Assembly (NCBI GenBank): GCA_001600455.1
Contig: BCKC01000009.1
Span: 930,001 to 994,000, forward strand
Length of the DNA: 64,000 nt
Reading direction: 5' to 3'
Origin: Endocalyx cinctus
Taxonomy: Eukaryota; Ascomycota; Sordariomycetes; Amphisphaeriales; Apiosporaceae
Every line of letters starts with the position of its first letter. The first letter of the stretch is position 1. This document shows positions 31,808 through 43,602 of this stretch, one piece after another. The notes beneath the pieces are model-generated. The model had not been told where the DNA came from. It searched no databases and saw only the letters and a program-made list of their open reading frames with translations. Both the position numbers and the translations under genes were made by a program.

Positions 31808-33268
31808 ATGTCTACTCATGCCTCGCAAAAGCTCACCGACGATGTGCTATGGCATGTAGCAAGGGACTTTCTCACTGATCCCAAAGACGTATTGAATCTT
31901 GCTAGAACTTCGAAAAGTTTGTATCGGTGCCTCCAAAGCCAAGTTCTAATCACCGATATTAAAATGTATACATACAGAAACCAGCGCTTACCACCACGGC
32001 AGCCAATATTGCACTACCTACTTCAGCAAGGTGCCACATCCGAGGCTTTGAAATGTATACAATTTGCATGGCCGTGTCACAAAGGGTACCTATGGTACTC
32101 TGATAATGAATCTGGTGTCCAACCCATTCATTTTGCCGCCGCACAAGGGAATTTGGAAATTGTAAAAAAGCTTGTAGAGTTGCATCACGATATGGATGGC
32201 TGTACCTATACCCACTTCCGAAATAGAACTGATTGGGATGATCCGAAGGGATTGGCGCGTGAGAACTCATACATCCCCGATGTATTTACCGGCAGTGCCC
32301 TGACGGCAGCCATACTTTCCGGCCACGAGGAAGTTGCCACCTTCCTATCGAAGACGGAGACCGGCATCGTGGAAGCAAAATACTACGAGTACGGAGTTCT
32401 CATTCACCCAAGGCCGTACCTGGACGCAAGTTCCATGAACTTCCACTTCGCCGCCAACTTCGGAATGACGTCGGTGGTAGCGAGCTTCCTCGACAACGGA
32501 GCGAGCCCCGATAGCCGAAGCCAGCAGTCCCTGCGCCAGTCTCCCCTCCACTCGGCGGCGTTACGAGACGGCAACGTCGAGACGGCGCGCTACCTCGTAC
32601 GTCGGGGCGCCACCGTCGACTCCCAAGACCTCTGCGGCCGAACGCCTCTCATGTGGGCGGTCCTGCACAACTCCACGCAGGTAGCCGGCTACCTCTTATC
32701 GGCGGGCGCTTCCCTGACGCGTGCGGACGCGTGCGGGTTCACCGTGCTCGACTTCGCGAGCCGCCACGACGACAACCTGGAGCTGACGGAGCTGATCCTG
32801 CGGGACTTGGCGCCCGACCAGGCCGCCGTATTCCACGCGCTCGCGCGGGCGCTCGGCTTCCAAGACGTCGCGGCCCGCAGCATCGAGGTCTTGTGGGAGT
32901 ACCTCAAGGAGCTCGACTTCGAGCTTCCCGACGGCCGCTTCCGGCTCGCGGGGCTGGACGCGCGATCGCGGTTCGACGTCCGGTCCGAGGTGCGGGACCC
33001 GCCCACCGAGGGAAGCACCCTGCTGCACGCGGCGATCCAGTCGCCTACGTACCGGTTCCCGGTCCTGCGGGCGATCCTCGAGTTCACCTTCGGCGACCTC
33101 GACGAGGCCGACGACGAGGGGTACACGCCGCTCGATTACGCGTGCGCGCTGGGCAGGGAGGACGCGGTGAGGCTGCTGGTCGAGTGGCTCGCGCATCGGT
33201 GTAGGCCAATCAAGCCTCCTACGCTGCTGGTGTTGAAGAGGCGCGGGATTATATCGGACGAGGACTGA
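31808..33268 (+). CDS. F-box-like ankyrin-repeat protein
   Basis: Single exon, 486 residues. The first 50 residues (LTDDVLWHVARDFLTDPKDV, then LNLARTSKSLYRCLQ) fit an F-box-like helix set. Ankyrin repeats follow from about residue 100: GVQPIHFAAAQGNLEIVKKL, FTGSALTAAILSGHEEVATF, QSPLHSAALRDGNVETARYL, RTPLMWAVLHNSTQVAGYLL, CGFTVLDFASRHDDNLEL, and further ones to GYTPLDYACALGREDAVRLL near the end. The gene becomes sharply GC-rich at third positions from about 32450 onwards, while the first 600 bp are more AT-rich. This class is greatly expanded in filamentous fungi and would serve as a ubiquitin-ligase adaptor; no partner can be named. It differs from the GTPase-ankyrin gene at 6-8 kb in having divergent repeats. 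Confidence 0.8.
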   Translation: MSTHASQKLTDDVLWHVARDFLTDPKDVLNLARTSKSLYRCLQSQVLITDIKMYTYRNQRLPPRQPILHYLLQQGATSEALKCIQFAWPCHKGYLWYSDNESGVQPIHFAAAQGNLEIVKKLVELHHDMDGCTYTHFRNRTDWDDPKGLARENSYIPDVFTGSALTAAILSGHEEVATFLSKTETGIVEAKYYEYGVLIHPRPYLDASSMNFHFAANFGMTSVVASFLDNGASPDSRSQQSLRQSPLHSAALRDGNVETARYLVRRGATVDSQDLCGRTPLMWAVLHNSTQVAGYLLSAGASLTRADACGFTVLDFASRHDDNLELTELILRDLAPDQAAVFHALARALGFQDVAARSIEVLWEYLKELDFELPDGRFRLAGLDARSRFDVRSEVRDPPTEGSTLLHAAIQSPTYRFPVLRAILEFTFGDLDEADDEGYTPLDYACALGREDAVRLLVEWLAHRCRPIKPPTLLVLKRRGIISDED

Positions 33269-33697
33269 TTGGGACTTGCACTGGGTATTGCCTTGACGGT
33301 GTAATATGGTATTGGGGGATTGGCTGGGAAATATCTTACTGAAACGGAAAAAGGAAGGATTTAAAAAGGGCGCATGAATCGGAGGCCATGTAATGTATGT
33401 AAAATTGAGTGAACAGTTCAAGCTCAAAATAAGAGATATTTGAACAACGAATTTATGACTATGTATGAATTATACAGAAGAAAGTGTTTCGACAAGTGCA
33501 GCTATCCGTTTAAATGAACCGCGAATGCCCGTAAAAACCAGTGAAAAGGTCGTTATTTAGTGTCTTTGTCACCCCTGACCTTTGTTTTTACTTACCGTTA
33601 AGTACCATGAACCGAATATATTGAAATTCAACAAAGAAATGTTTTTAAGGGTCATTTTGACCGTTTTACCATGTAATTATTCCTACCTATCCCATTC
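33269..33697. other. Convergent 3' flank
   Basis: 429 bp, AT-rich, between the F-box/ankyrin gene and the membrane protein. No gene seen. Confidence 0.6.
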
Positions 33698-35074
33698 TTA
33701 AAATTTGTTCGGAAATCCCCCGACCGTTCTGGTCGTAGATACGGGATCTACCCCGACAACGCTAACGGTTCGATCTGGTCGTAGCGGTCGAGACGTATCC
33801 GTACTCATCGAAACCCTGTTGTCCCCATAACTCGAAGTATCTGATTTCGCGCGACCCGGAACTGTCGCTAATCTGCCTTCCTTCTTTGGATGGAGAATAG
33901 ATTGCGACGGGGGTTCCGGGCCGCTGGCGGATCGCAAGTACGCCGGTTCGTCTCCTGCCCGGAAGAGGGGTGTGGGGCCCTGAGACCGGTAGCCCGGCAA
34001 GGTGCCCGACTGGCACACGACTGTGTTACAATCGGGCGCGCTGATAGAGGACAATTTCTCTAACCTCAGCCTTTTCCTGCGGCGGATGATGTAGAAGGCG
34101 CAGATAATGACTATGATTAAAAATGCCAGAACTCCGATGCTGAGGCCTATGATTACTGAAGTAGGTGGACCACTAGGGGAGTGAATACTTTTTCCTTCTG
34201 AAGCAGTAGAAGAGGATGGCGTGGGAGTGACTGTGGCAATAGATTTAACAGAGGCAGGACTTGCGCTACTTGTAAATATCGCGCTGCTTATAGGTGTCGC
34301 GCTACTTATAGATGTCGTGCTGTCTGTGGACGTCGTGCTGTCTGTGGACATCGCACTATCTACAGACATCTCACTGCTCGTGGTACTCGAGGAAGTACTC
34401 GAAGACTCTGTTGAAATACCCCCAACCGATATTCCCATTAAGTCCATAAGGTAAGATTGACTCTGCGCAGGGAACACCGAGAGGTCAGTCTCGCGCCACC
34501 AGACGTGAAACGGGTCGGAAACGGCAACGACATCCCAACTCAGGACGGTCTGCGAGAGAAGCAGAGTCGTAGCCGGCACCGTCTCCTGAAAGACGGCGGT
34601 AAATGGAGCTGAAAATCTAGTCACGCAAGACTGCCAGTCCACGTTCGGGTTTAATCCAGGCACGGGGATAGGTTGCGGCATGTATAAGTTGCTGCGTGGG
34701 TGTTCATATCAACATTAGCGCGCATTTACTGGGAAAGTATCCTATGTATTTTCTCACCTGTTGCAGCATATACCATGCCAGTACTCATCGATCGCGGCTG
34801 GGCTATTTACGACATTTACGAGCTTGGTGACCATCCGGAATTCCATCCCGCTGGGACAAATGCCTGGGCTGAAGGCGGTGTGATCCTCTTCATTCGGTAA
34901 GCAATTTCCTTCTGGCGCTTGCTTCATATTACCCCATACCACGGTAGACGTGAGTCCATCGTAAAACCAGAAGGTGGCGCACGATGTGGGAGGAGTAAAT
35001 ATGGTGGTGAGGGCGGGTTGACCTTTGGGAGGCCCTAAATGGGTTGTTATCGTGGTGATTGGGAGGGAGGTCAT
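33698..35074 (-). CDS. Single-pass membrane protein with Cys-containing ectodomain and Ser/Thr stalk
   Basis: Exons 35074-34758 and 34691-33698 join in phase (66-nt GTGAGA intron) to 436 residues. The N-terminal ectodomain has spaced cysteines (TIFTPPTSCATFWFYDG, EGNCLPNE, SPGICPSG, HGICCNSN), a pattern common in fungal surface proteins of unknown job. No clear N-terminal signal peptide is visible, so it may be inserted by its internal segment. A Ser/Thr-rich stalk follows, with SxDS-type repeats (DSTTSTDSTTSISSATPISS). One strong transmembrane helix (SVIIGLSIGVLAFLIIVIIC) is followed by a basic stop-transfer YIIRRRKRLRLEK and a roughly 130-residue cytosolic tail. The layout recalls Mid2/Wsc-type wall-stress sensors, but the cysteine pattern is not a WSC domain and I claim no function. 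Confidence 0.7.
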
Positions 35075-36454
35075 GGAGTCAGCCGAACGGAATTATCAAA
35101 CATGTATAAATCGTAGTTTGGTCAATTTCCTAGTCTCGAGCGTGGAAATGTTGATGGTCAGCAGGTACAGGACAGAAACCTAAGTAAGGCTGTTCTTGCG
35201 TTCGAAGATGGGGTAAGCTAATTTTATATCAAGAAGACCTCATCTGATATGTGCGATCACGGATCAAATTTGATTGATCAAGAATATATATTATTTGTTT
35301 ACAACGTACCTTGATCGCTGTTTACTTTGTCAAGTCCGATAGTTAACTTACCATCCCGGGCACGGTAGGCCTTTATGTAGATAATGAGATATCGGTAGTC
35401 TATATTTTGATGTGTAATGGAACTCGCGTTTTTGAGTGGGATACCACCTGTTTTCAATAAGCTGTTTTCGAGGACCCGATACGATTCTTTTGATGTATTG
35501 ATATAAAGTAGCATTTGATATCTTATGGTAAAGTTCTTGCAGCTGTGGAATCAATATGCGATATTTCTTAAAGTCAAATCGGTAAAATGTGCTCCATTCT
35601 AAGGGCTTAAATAGAACGTGTAAAATAGAATGACTTAGTCATTGCAGGTATATGTATTCTTAATAATATTTTTGCCCATATGCCGACTTATCCAGTGAAA
35701 AATAACGAAAACAATTTTATAAACTTATAAAATAGTTTGGATGTGATGCCAAAGATACACAGCTGATTTCTAGAGACTGGAAGGGTTCTAAGGGTGTCCA
35801 CGGGTATTGCTATAAGATATTGGAGAAGCTCAAGTCTTACGAGTTAGTAATCAATTTTTACAACAGGTGTCGTGAAGTACGCGTATGTGTGGTGGATTGT
35901 GATTAAATTTATTTAAGATAGCTATCACATAAAAAGAGAACATCGTCAACGATGAGTGTATTAAATGTGAAGTGAGCTTCCTTTGGAAATTAATGAGGCC
36001 AATCAGTCCGTACCTATCAAGGTAACTACTCCGTACTAGGTAAGTGTTGAGACACCGTGTGGCTCAAGCTAAATTAAGCCTAATAGAAAACAATTGTGTA
36101 ATTGTGGCTGCGGAATGTGGCTTAGCAGAAGCTCTGTTAGCTTCCTTCGCTTTCTTCACGAATTTGAAATTGACACGCAACAATAAAATCCTTTTTTAGC
36201 TCCCTTTGCTCAGTCAGACCACTTTCTTCCTTTATTAATCCATCGTTCATCGTTTCTACGAACTGACGACCAACATGCGAACGGCGGTTTGGCAATCTGC
36301 CTGTTTGCCTATTGTGCTACTCTCTTTCCAATTTGTCACTTGAACCTTTGTGTTTGTTGTCATCGTATTCTGCTCACTGATTGAATTTTTTTTTCTTAAT
36401 TCAACTCCAAACAACTTTGAAGAAACCTATCGTGACAACAGCTAGACATTCATC
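35075..36454. other. Intergenic
   Basis: About 1.4 kb, AT-rich and without a supportable gene. It separates the divergent membrane-protein and derlin genes. Confidence 0.6.
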
Positions 36455-37751
36455 ATGTCGGATGTCGCTAGCGCCTATTTCGCTACGCCTCCTGTCGCGA
36501 GGTAAGACTCGACTCTTTTTTTTCTTTTATCTCTCGATTTATTTATTTTCCCATACTAATTCATCTATTACAGGACGGTAGCTACGGTTGTCTTCCTAGC
36601 TTCCGTTGGTGTGTATACAGGAATGTTTTCGATTTACGGATTCTTTTTCCACTACTTGTATCTATTCAAGTTCCCACCCTCGATTCATCGACTTGTATTG
36701 AGCTTCCTTATTACATCTAAAGATCTGGGTGTGATTTTCGATACCTACTTCAGTACGCAATATCCGCCTAGCCTCTCGAGTTATATGCCGTGCTAACGAA
36801 TCCCCGTCTTAGTCTACACTTATCTCAGTCAATTAGAGAAGGGTAACTCTAAGTTTACTAAGAAAGAGGACATGATATGGTATTTGATGTTTGTTGGTAG
36901 CGTCATTGTAGTAGGTCCCCCAATACTTTTTTCGTTTTTAGTCATCTTGATTATCATCGCCGTATCCCTTTTTCCTTTTCTCCCGCATCTTACTTCTAAA
37001 GCCCCTCATATATCTGCCCGCGTAGTGCTATGCTCTACAGCTACAGCGGTTCCTGGAACTGAGGAAGATTACCCCTGCACTGTGACTGGTCCATCATTCG
37101 CAAACCTCAATAGGGGCCAGTCGGAGTGTGGGCATGGTGGGATTTCTATATGGATGACTCGGGTGATGTCTTTAGACTGTTTGCTTGGGTGGTTGTTAGA
37201 GCCCTACATATCACTACGTTCCCCTCCCTTGACACTTCTTCCTCCTACTTGTAAAATTTTTATGATATCGTAAATCATCGTGCAGGTAACTAGCGCTTTT
37301 TTACTAACGAAGCCCATAGTTTTTGAATCAAGTATTCACCGGAGCTCCCTTGTATCTCCATGCGCTGCTGATTGCAGCTTGCTATACCGCGACGCAAGAC
37401 CAGAGAGGCATGCAGGCCCACTTCTTCGTTGTCAATATTCCGGCACAGCTTATGCCCTGGTGCCAATTACTAGGTCAGCTCCTCTTTGGAGGCTGGGGAG
37501 CTTTTCAGATAGGATTGACGGGCATTATAGCTGCCCATCTCCATGACTTCCTAACTCGTATATATCCCGAGTTTGGAGGGGGCCCGAACCTTATCCCCAC
37601 ACCCTGGTTCATCTCGTGGATCATGCAAACTCCCAGAATTCAGAGGCAGGTGTACGGATCATCACAAGCACCTCCTAAAGAGTCGGCAGGCTCTGCTGGT
37701 CCTCTGCCAGATTCGTGGAGAACAAAAGGGCCTGGTAGACGTCTGGGTTAA
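36455..37751 (+). CDS. der1: Derlin (Der1-like ER-associated degradation protein)
   Basis: Rhomboid-fold pseudoprotease of the ER membrane that helps retrotranslocate misfolded proteins. Exons 36455-36501, 36574-36752, 36813-36910 and 37320-37751 join in phase to 251 residues. The derlin signature runs through the exons: YFATPPVAR then TVATVVFLASVGVYTG, FHYLYLFKFPPSIHRLV, SFLITSKDLGVIFDTYF, YTYLSQLEKGNSKF, DMIWYLMFVGSVIV, then LHALLIAACYTATQDQRG and QLMPWCQLLG. The end reads LTGIIAAHLHDFLTRIYPEFGGG. Intron 3 (409 nt) is by far the longest in the gene; both ends fit and the joined frame restores the family order. Derlin identity is secure; whether it is the Der1 or the Dfm1 paralogue is not decided here. 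Confidence 0.93.
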
Positions 37752-40510
37752 ATGCTGTATTTGTATGACTAGACCAATGACTGATGACGAGTGATGCATA
37801 TTACGCACATATGATCTTCGTATAGGACGCTCCCTGGAACCGCCTAATACAGGCAAATGATGTATCATTGGCTCAATTTGCCTATTATAAACCCTGGCAC
37901 ACGTGTGCGGGCAACCCTATTCTCGGCGGCTAACAGTACGCGAAGAACCATATAAACCTCTAGGTCATCTATTTGAAACATAATCATGACCAGAGAGATA
38001 TGTCAACTGATGAGATCGTCGTCTCTGTTTCCTACTCTGCAATATTTAGTACAAAATAGATGTGATAACCGTAAAGCACAAGGCGCGGATCATTCTACAC
38101 TTCCTGGATCTTCTCGTGCTTTTGATTCTACCTTGGCTGTTTTTTTTTTTTCCCCACGGCGAAGATAACCCATAAATCCGATGATTTTCATTCTCAGTCC
38201 TAATACGATAGTGGTCTCCGAGATGCAAATACCCCCTCGGATCATATCAGGAATCTTTCTAGTATTTACTGTATCCACACACACACCACGCACATATACG
38301 AATATGTAGAGAGAGAGAGGAGAGGCAAGAGAGTGGCACGGCTATGATATTTGACGTACAAGGGTTGTTGATCACAGGTTTCTGGAGAAGACCCGGAGTT
38401 TATGGGATATTTCGTAAACAACCGCAACAGGAAAACAAAAGTGTAGATTGTCGTATCCAGTGATTGGTTTGTTGAATTTCCATCATAGTGAGAGAGGAAG
38501 GCTCATTCACTCCACGACACATAGTCACTCTAAAGAACTATCTCAAGAAATGATAAGTTATACAAGTGGGCTATATCGACTTACTTATAATTAGAGTTAG
38601 AGACCTAGCAGAAATAGAACGACAGATACATATGTATATTTTCGTGTATTAAGTCGTAGTCTTCTGGTTCCATCTAACAATCTACCGTCGAGGCCCAAGA
38701 TTCGACTTCGCTGATGAAGTTACATTCCGTCGTGATATGCATGAACACACTCTTACCTTTCTTGTCAGTCGTTTTTATGATCCGCGTGCTCCAACTTCTG
38801 TTCGGTTTTCCGACGGTGTTGTGTTCAAATGACAGATACTAATATATTCGGATGCGCCGGTGAGCTTCTTGTTAGAAACGCATGCAACCCTACGGAATGC
38901 AGTAATAGTACGATTTTTTTATTAGTGTGTAAGGTTAAGTCGGTAACTATATGCATGATGCATGCCTCCGTCACTATCACACTCTCCATCTAGGGCCTCA
39001 TTGGAAAATTGGTTGATTATTTACCGCCAGCGCGCTTAAAATCAGGCAACTAGACGAGCTGAGGGTTTGCGTTGTTCATTGAAAATAAATGTTTACCGCG
39101 TTTGAGTGAACCATGGCATGAACATGAAGTGGTCTTGAAGCGGCAAACTAGGAGACTGGTAGACTGGGCAGTTAGTTAGTAAATAAAATTAGTTGAACGG
39201 AAAAACCCGTGCGGGATTTACAGTAGTGGACTTTTGGTATGTCTTCCTTTTTCCCCCTCCCCTCCCTTTCCTCAATAGTATCTAGGTTAATCCACTTTGA
39301 ATGCTTACACAAACCACAAGTTGGAGCAAGAAAACTGGACAATATTCATCGGCGTTCCGATTACTTGTTCCTATCTTGAATTAACGCTGAGGAAGAATTC
39401 TTGCACCATTCTATCCTGTTGAAACTTGTTGATCACTGCCACCTCCGGATTTCTCACGACATGCATGTTAATGGTAAAATAAAATAAATGTCGACTTTGA
39501 GATTATCGCCGAATTTCCCACGTCATCTCTAGAGAGATTACAAAAGAAACCAAACGTACAACTTCTTTTCTTCTTTAACTCTTCTCTTATTGGGCTCGTG
39601 TTTCTTTCAAGTGGGGTATTGGGCGGCCGCTCAAGTAGGCCGGCGTCTGCGGCGCCATTCAAATCTTGCCGAGATTACATGGGCATACTGGGCAGCTGGG
39701 GTAGCGTATTATTTCTTAGTGTACGCATCTCTCTAAACCGTGAGCCGCCCGAGAGCCAGAAATCCTTGCCCGTACTACATATCAATCCCACCATTCAGAA
39801 GACAGATGCCCACTCCTCCCTCAACTACTGCTAGAAATCTTGATCTTACCGTCCTCCATACAATTGGCTAGTTGATTATGGAGAGTGTTAACAAAGCGAA
39901 CCAGACCTCGATATTAGTAGATGCATCTAAGGTTACATGCAGCATCCTAGACGTGATCAAGCGCCATTGGCTTATTCCGCTCCTTCATCTGGAGCCAAAC
40001 ACTATCCACCGTCTCTTTGAGATCCCTGATTTACTCGATCATACCCTTGCCTATCAATGTCGCCTATGAGTCTTCTTTATTTCATATTTTATTATTATTA
40101 ATTTTTTTTTATTTCCTTAAAGTCGTACATAAAAAATTTTCCTTTAGGTAAGTCCCTATGCGGAAGCGAGGTGGCTTGCGATGTTCTCTAATGCCAAGGG
40201 TAGGGAGCCCACAAGTATGATTGGCATATAGACATCGTGCTTCCTCGAAATGTGAGTTTACTTTCACGTATTTCTTTATTCTATCTTGATATCTATCTAT
40301 CCTTGTTGACCAAGTCCCATTGATTTGGGCCTTCGTTATTTTTGGTAATTCAAACTTAAAATTTGTCTTGATTGACGATACTTGGTGAAGTTTGCCATGG
40401 TCAACGTCTGGAGATAGTGTTATTTCACCTCTCAACCTCTTCTCTCTTCTCTCTCCCTCCTTTCTCCTTTCTCCCTAACCTCTAATCCTCCTTCCACCTC
40501 CTCCGGCAAA
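37752..40510. other. Long gene-poor region
   Basis: About 2.76 kb. Small frames at 39598-39834 and 39872-40069 (plus) have no recognisable motif. A short CA/AC-rich patch lies near 38275-38300. Directly before the next gene, 40436-40505 is a pyrimidine tract (CTCTTCTCTC type), probably the promoter or 5' UTR of the cysteine-rich membrane protein. Confidence 0.55.
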
Positions 40511-42352
40511 ATGCAGCCCCCTCTACCGCTCCTCTTAGTGCTTGTTCTTTTAGCTTGCCGTGTGTCAGCTTTGCAGGTCACTCCGGGCTCGACCTGCGCG
40601 GCCGTATGCCTCGACGACCCGGAGACAGATCCCGATTCCCCTAAGTCTTCGAACACCACACCAGACGACGTAGTATGCAACGATAGCGATTACGATGAGA
40701 CTAGTACAGGCATCAAATATAAGAACTGCATCGAGTGTCTCCAAAAGAGCAACGCTACCACCGATACGGAAAATGATACCTCTTGGTTCTTGTGTAGGCT
40801 ATAACGACCGTGTTGACTCTGAAATTTTGACTAATGTGATAACCCAGATAATGTCCGATATACCGTCGATGTGTGTTTATACGGGTTCCCGAATTCTTCG
40901 AAAGAAGTCTCATCACCATGCGATATCAATTATGGGTGTCAACCACTGAAAAAGGCACTCGAGGCGGGTAACTTGACTGCTACTGGTGATCAATACGGTT
41001 ATTGCACAGCCGACGGTGGTGCATTTACGACCTCACAAGTTGATACTTGCATCCAATGTTTCGCATCAAGCTCAACGCAGGGATACATGTCTAACTGTAC
41101 GTTAATCAATCTCTATTATTTATGGCTTATCTAACCCCTCTCAGTCATCACCGCTCTGAAAGCAGGCTGTGAGCAAAAGCCAGAACCAGGTGTTTTGTTA
41201 GGGCTCAGCGATACTCTTTTCACGAGCACTCTAGTTGATATCACTAATCCTCCCGTGGATACCTCATCCGGGGGCAATGACAGCAATCCTACCGCGCTAA
41301 CAACCGGAGGTATCGTGGGTATTGCGGTTGGTGCCGGGCTTTTATTACTTGGCGGAACAGGTCTGTTTTGGGTCCATCACCGCAAACAGAAACGTTTATA
41401 CGGTGACCCCATCGGCTCAAACTACGATCCCCGAAGCGGTAGCAAGTCTATTTCCCCACCGCTCGTGGGAGGTTTCTCCTACAGTGACAAAAAGCCGACA
41501 TCATTACTGAGCGACTACGAACTTCAGGCTCAAAGAACTTACACGGACAACGCGGGTTACTACGATCAGCTGGAGAAGGAGATGCAGTACCGAAGACCGA
41601 CTTATGCCTTCGATCCGAGAAATCCGGGACGCGGTCCCCAAGGTGCCCTACCTACGCATCCCGCCTACCTCCCTCGAACACACAGTCGGCAATCGTCGCG
41701 AGGTCCGTCACCTCAGCCGCCACGACCGGTCAGGTCCAACGTGCCCGATTCATACACGTTACAGCTGTACCTGAGGGCGGCCGAAGAGGCCAACGGCGGT
41801 ATACTGCCTGCGCCGCCGCCGGCAGCGGAATTTCGCGGACCGTCACCAAATCGGCCGCCCACGCATAGCCGGGGCTCATCCTTTACCATGCGAGGACCCT
41901 CCATGGACTCTCGTCCGTCGATGGAAAATACCGGGTACGGGACCGCGCTCCTGCCCCCTCCTCCTTCTCAGCCCCAAGGTCCCAGCGGCGCACCACAGCC
42001 CCCACCACCACCACCACCTCCTCCTCCTCCTCCACCGCCTCTAGGTTTCAAAGTCCCGTCTCTATCCATGCCGTCGGTACCCCGGATCCGAGTCCCGAAG
42101 AAGTACTCGCCGCCCCAGATCGTCGTGCAAGGCGCTACCCCGGTGGAAGGCCCCTCGGAGCAGGGCGATCTCCCTATAGGTATCGAGATCAGCCGACCCA
42201 TCGTCGATCACGACATGAGCTTTGGCAACGGCTTCTCGTCCGGGAAGAGGCAGGCGCCTCCTCCACTCACGCTGGATCAGACCCGAAGAGCGAAGCCGTG
42301 GGTCCTGGAGGAGTCGGGGCCCGGGACGGGTAAGAGCTCTATGTACGGTTGA
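40511..42352 (+). CDS. Cysteine-rich single-pass membrane protein, family member 1
   Basis: Exons 40511-40793, 40848-41096 and 41145-42352 join in phase to 579 residues. The signal peptide is MQPPLPLLLVLVLLACRVSA. The ectodomain (about 220 residues) has paired cysteines: GSTCAAVC, VVCNDSDY, KNCIECLQ, YNVRYTVDVC, CDINYGC, GYC, CIQCFAS and GYMSN, then a further Cys after the second intron. A transmembrane helix (TGGIVGIAVGAGLLLLGGTG) and a basic HHRKQKRL stop precede a long Pro-rich cytosolic tail with a run of about 14 Pro. The gene at 57828 shares cysteine spacing, tail type and two intron positions (same phase in LYNxRY and after GYxxN), and a third copy starts at 63919. Its receptor-like layout suggests a cell-surface sensor; no ligand or pathway can be named. 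Confidence 0.8.
41998..42041 (+). repeat. Proline-codon repeat
   Basis: About 14 consecutive Pro codons (CCA then CCT), in the cytosolic tail of the cysteine-rich membrane protein. A candidate site for SH3, WW or EVH1-type binding. Confidence 0.85.
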
Positions 42353-43602
42353 TTTTGAGGTAGAGAATTTTTCTTTTTCTTTTATTATTGTTATTACAAG
42401 AGAGTATTATTAAGAGGAGCTCTCGATGGAATCATAAGCATTGGTCTACTGGCGTATTTAAAGGGATATTTTACAGGTTTTTTCTTTTGGTTCGGTCGCT
42501 CGTCATTCTTGTCTTGATTGATTTAAATATTGATACCAAAGTTGACGGAATATGTTACTGTTATTATTATTACGGGAAATGAGTTTGGCATTTTTGGAAG
42601 GAATACGGGTTTTGGATTCTAGACAGGTAATGATTCACTACCTTGATGGAGCGATGAAAAATGAAGATACATTAAATGATCACGACTGAAGATCGATACA
42701 TTCGTATGATCGTGTAACGAGTATTTGAAATTATGTGATACACAAACAGGTTGATGCTGCTGGTGACTTGGTGTTGGTGTATCTCGCTCAAGTTACGTAT
42801 GGCAAGTGTTACCGTCGACGCCGCTTAACTATAAACCTCGATGATCGCTATCGTTGTTGATAATACAGCAGTGAACTCGGTCTGACTCTGATAAATGATC
42901 TGTATAGGATAACTTGTGTATTAGCTAATCTTTCATGAGTTATACATATATTTTATGTGACAACCAGTATGCATAGCTACGGAGTCCAACGGTCTTCATT
43001 GGATTAGTCCCTCTTGATCATTTCGTAGTTGACCTAGTTATTCTCTTAAAAATAAGTACTGTTTCATAGTTCGCCATACTCACCCTGCCTCTAATAATTG
43101 ATCACGCACACACACTCTCTCTCCCTTCAAAGGAGCGAGAGAAAAGGGGTAAATCGAAGATAACGCTCTTTCGCGAATGTCTCGGGTATGAACATCCTAC
43201 TGCTAGTTGGCATCGGCTGTCTGCGGCCTCGCTGTTGCCGTTGCGTCTTTGTCTTAGATAAATTTGATCAAATGTACACGCGAGATAGATTTGGAAGTAA
43301 ATGCTTTGTCGACGATCGCTAGTCTTGGTTTACCTTTGAGTGGTAGCTACTTCTAGATCGATGAAGTACACATAGTAAGACTTCTCAGGGCAGTTACGGA
43401 TATATGCATTTGCGAACGTTTCATAACTGACCACGTCAATATCGTTTCTTCTTACCTATGATGTCGTCCTTTTTTTTTCTCTCTCTCTTATAGAGGTCTC
43501 TCTCCCTTCACTCCCGTACAAAATTTACTATCTTCCTATTCTTCTTACTCGGCATTTTAATTGATGTATAATTTTTTTCATGATTCATTATCCATCTTCA
43601 TC
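42353..43602. other. Intergenic
   Basis: About 1.25 kb, AT-rich, no supportable gene. A T-run followed by a CTCTCTCTC stretch (about 43471-43505) lies close to the next start. Confidence 0.6.
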
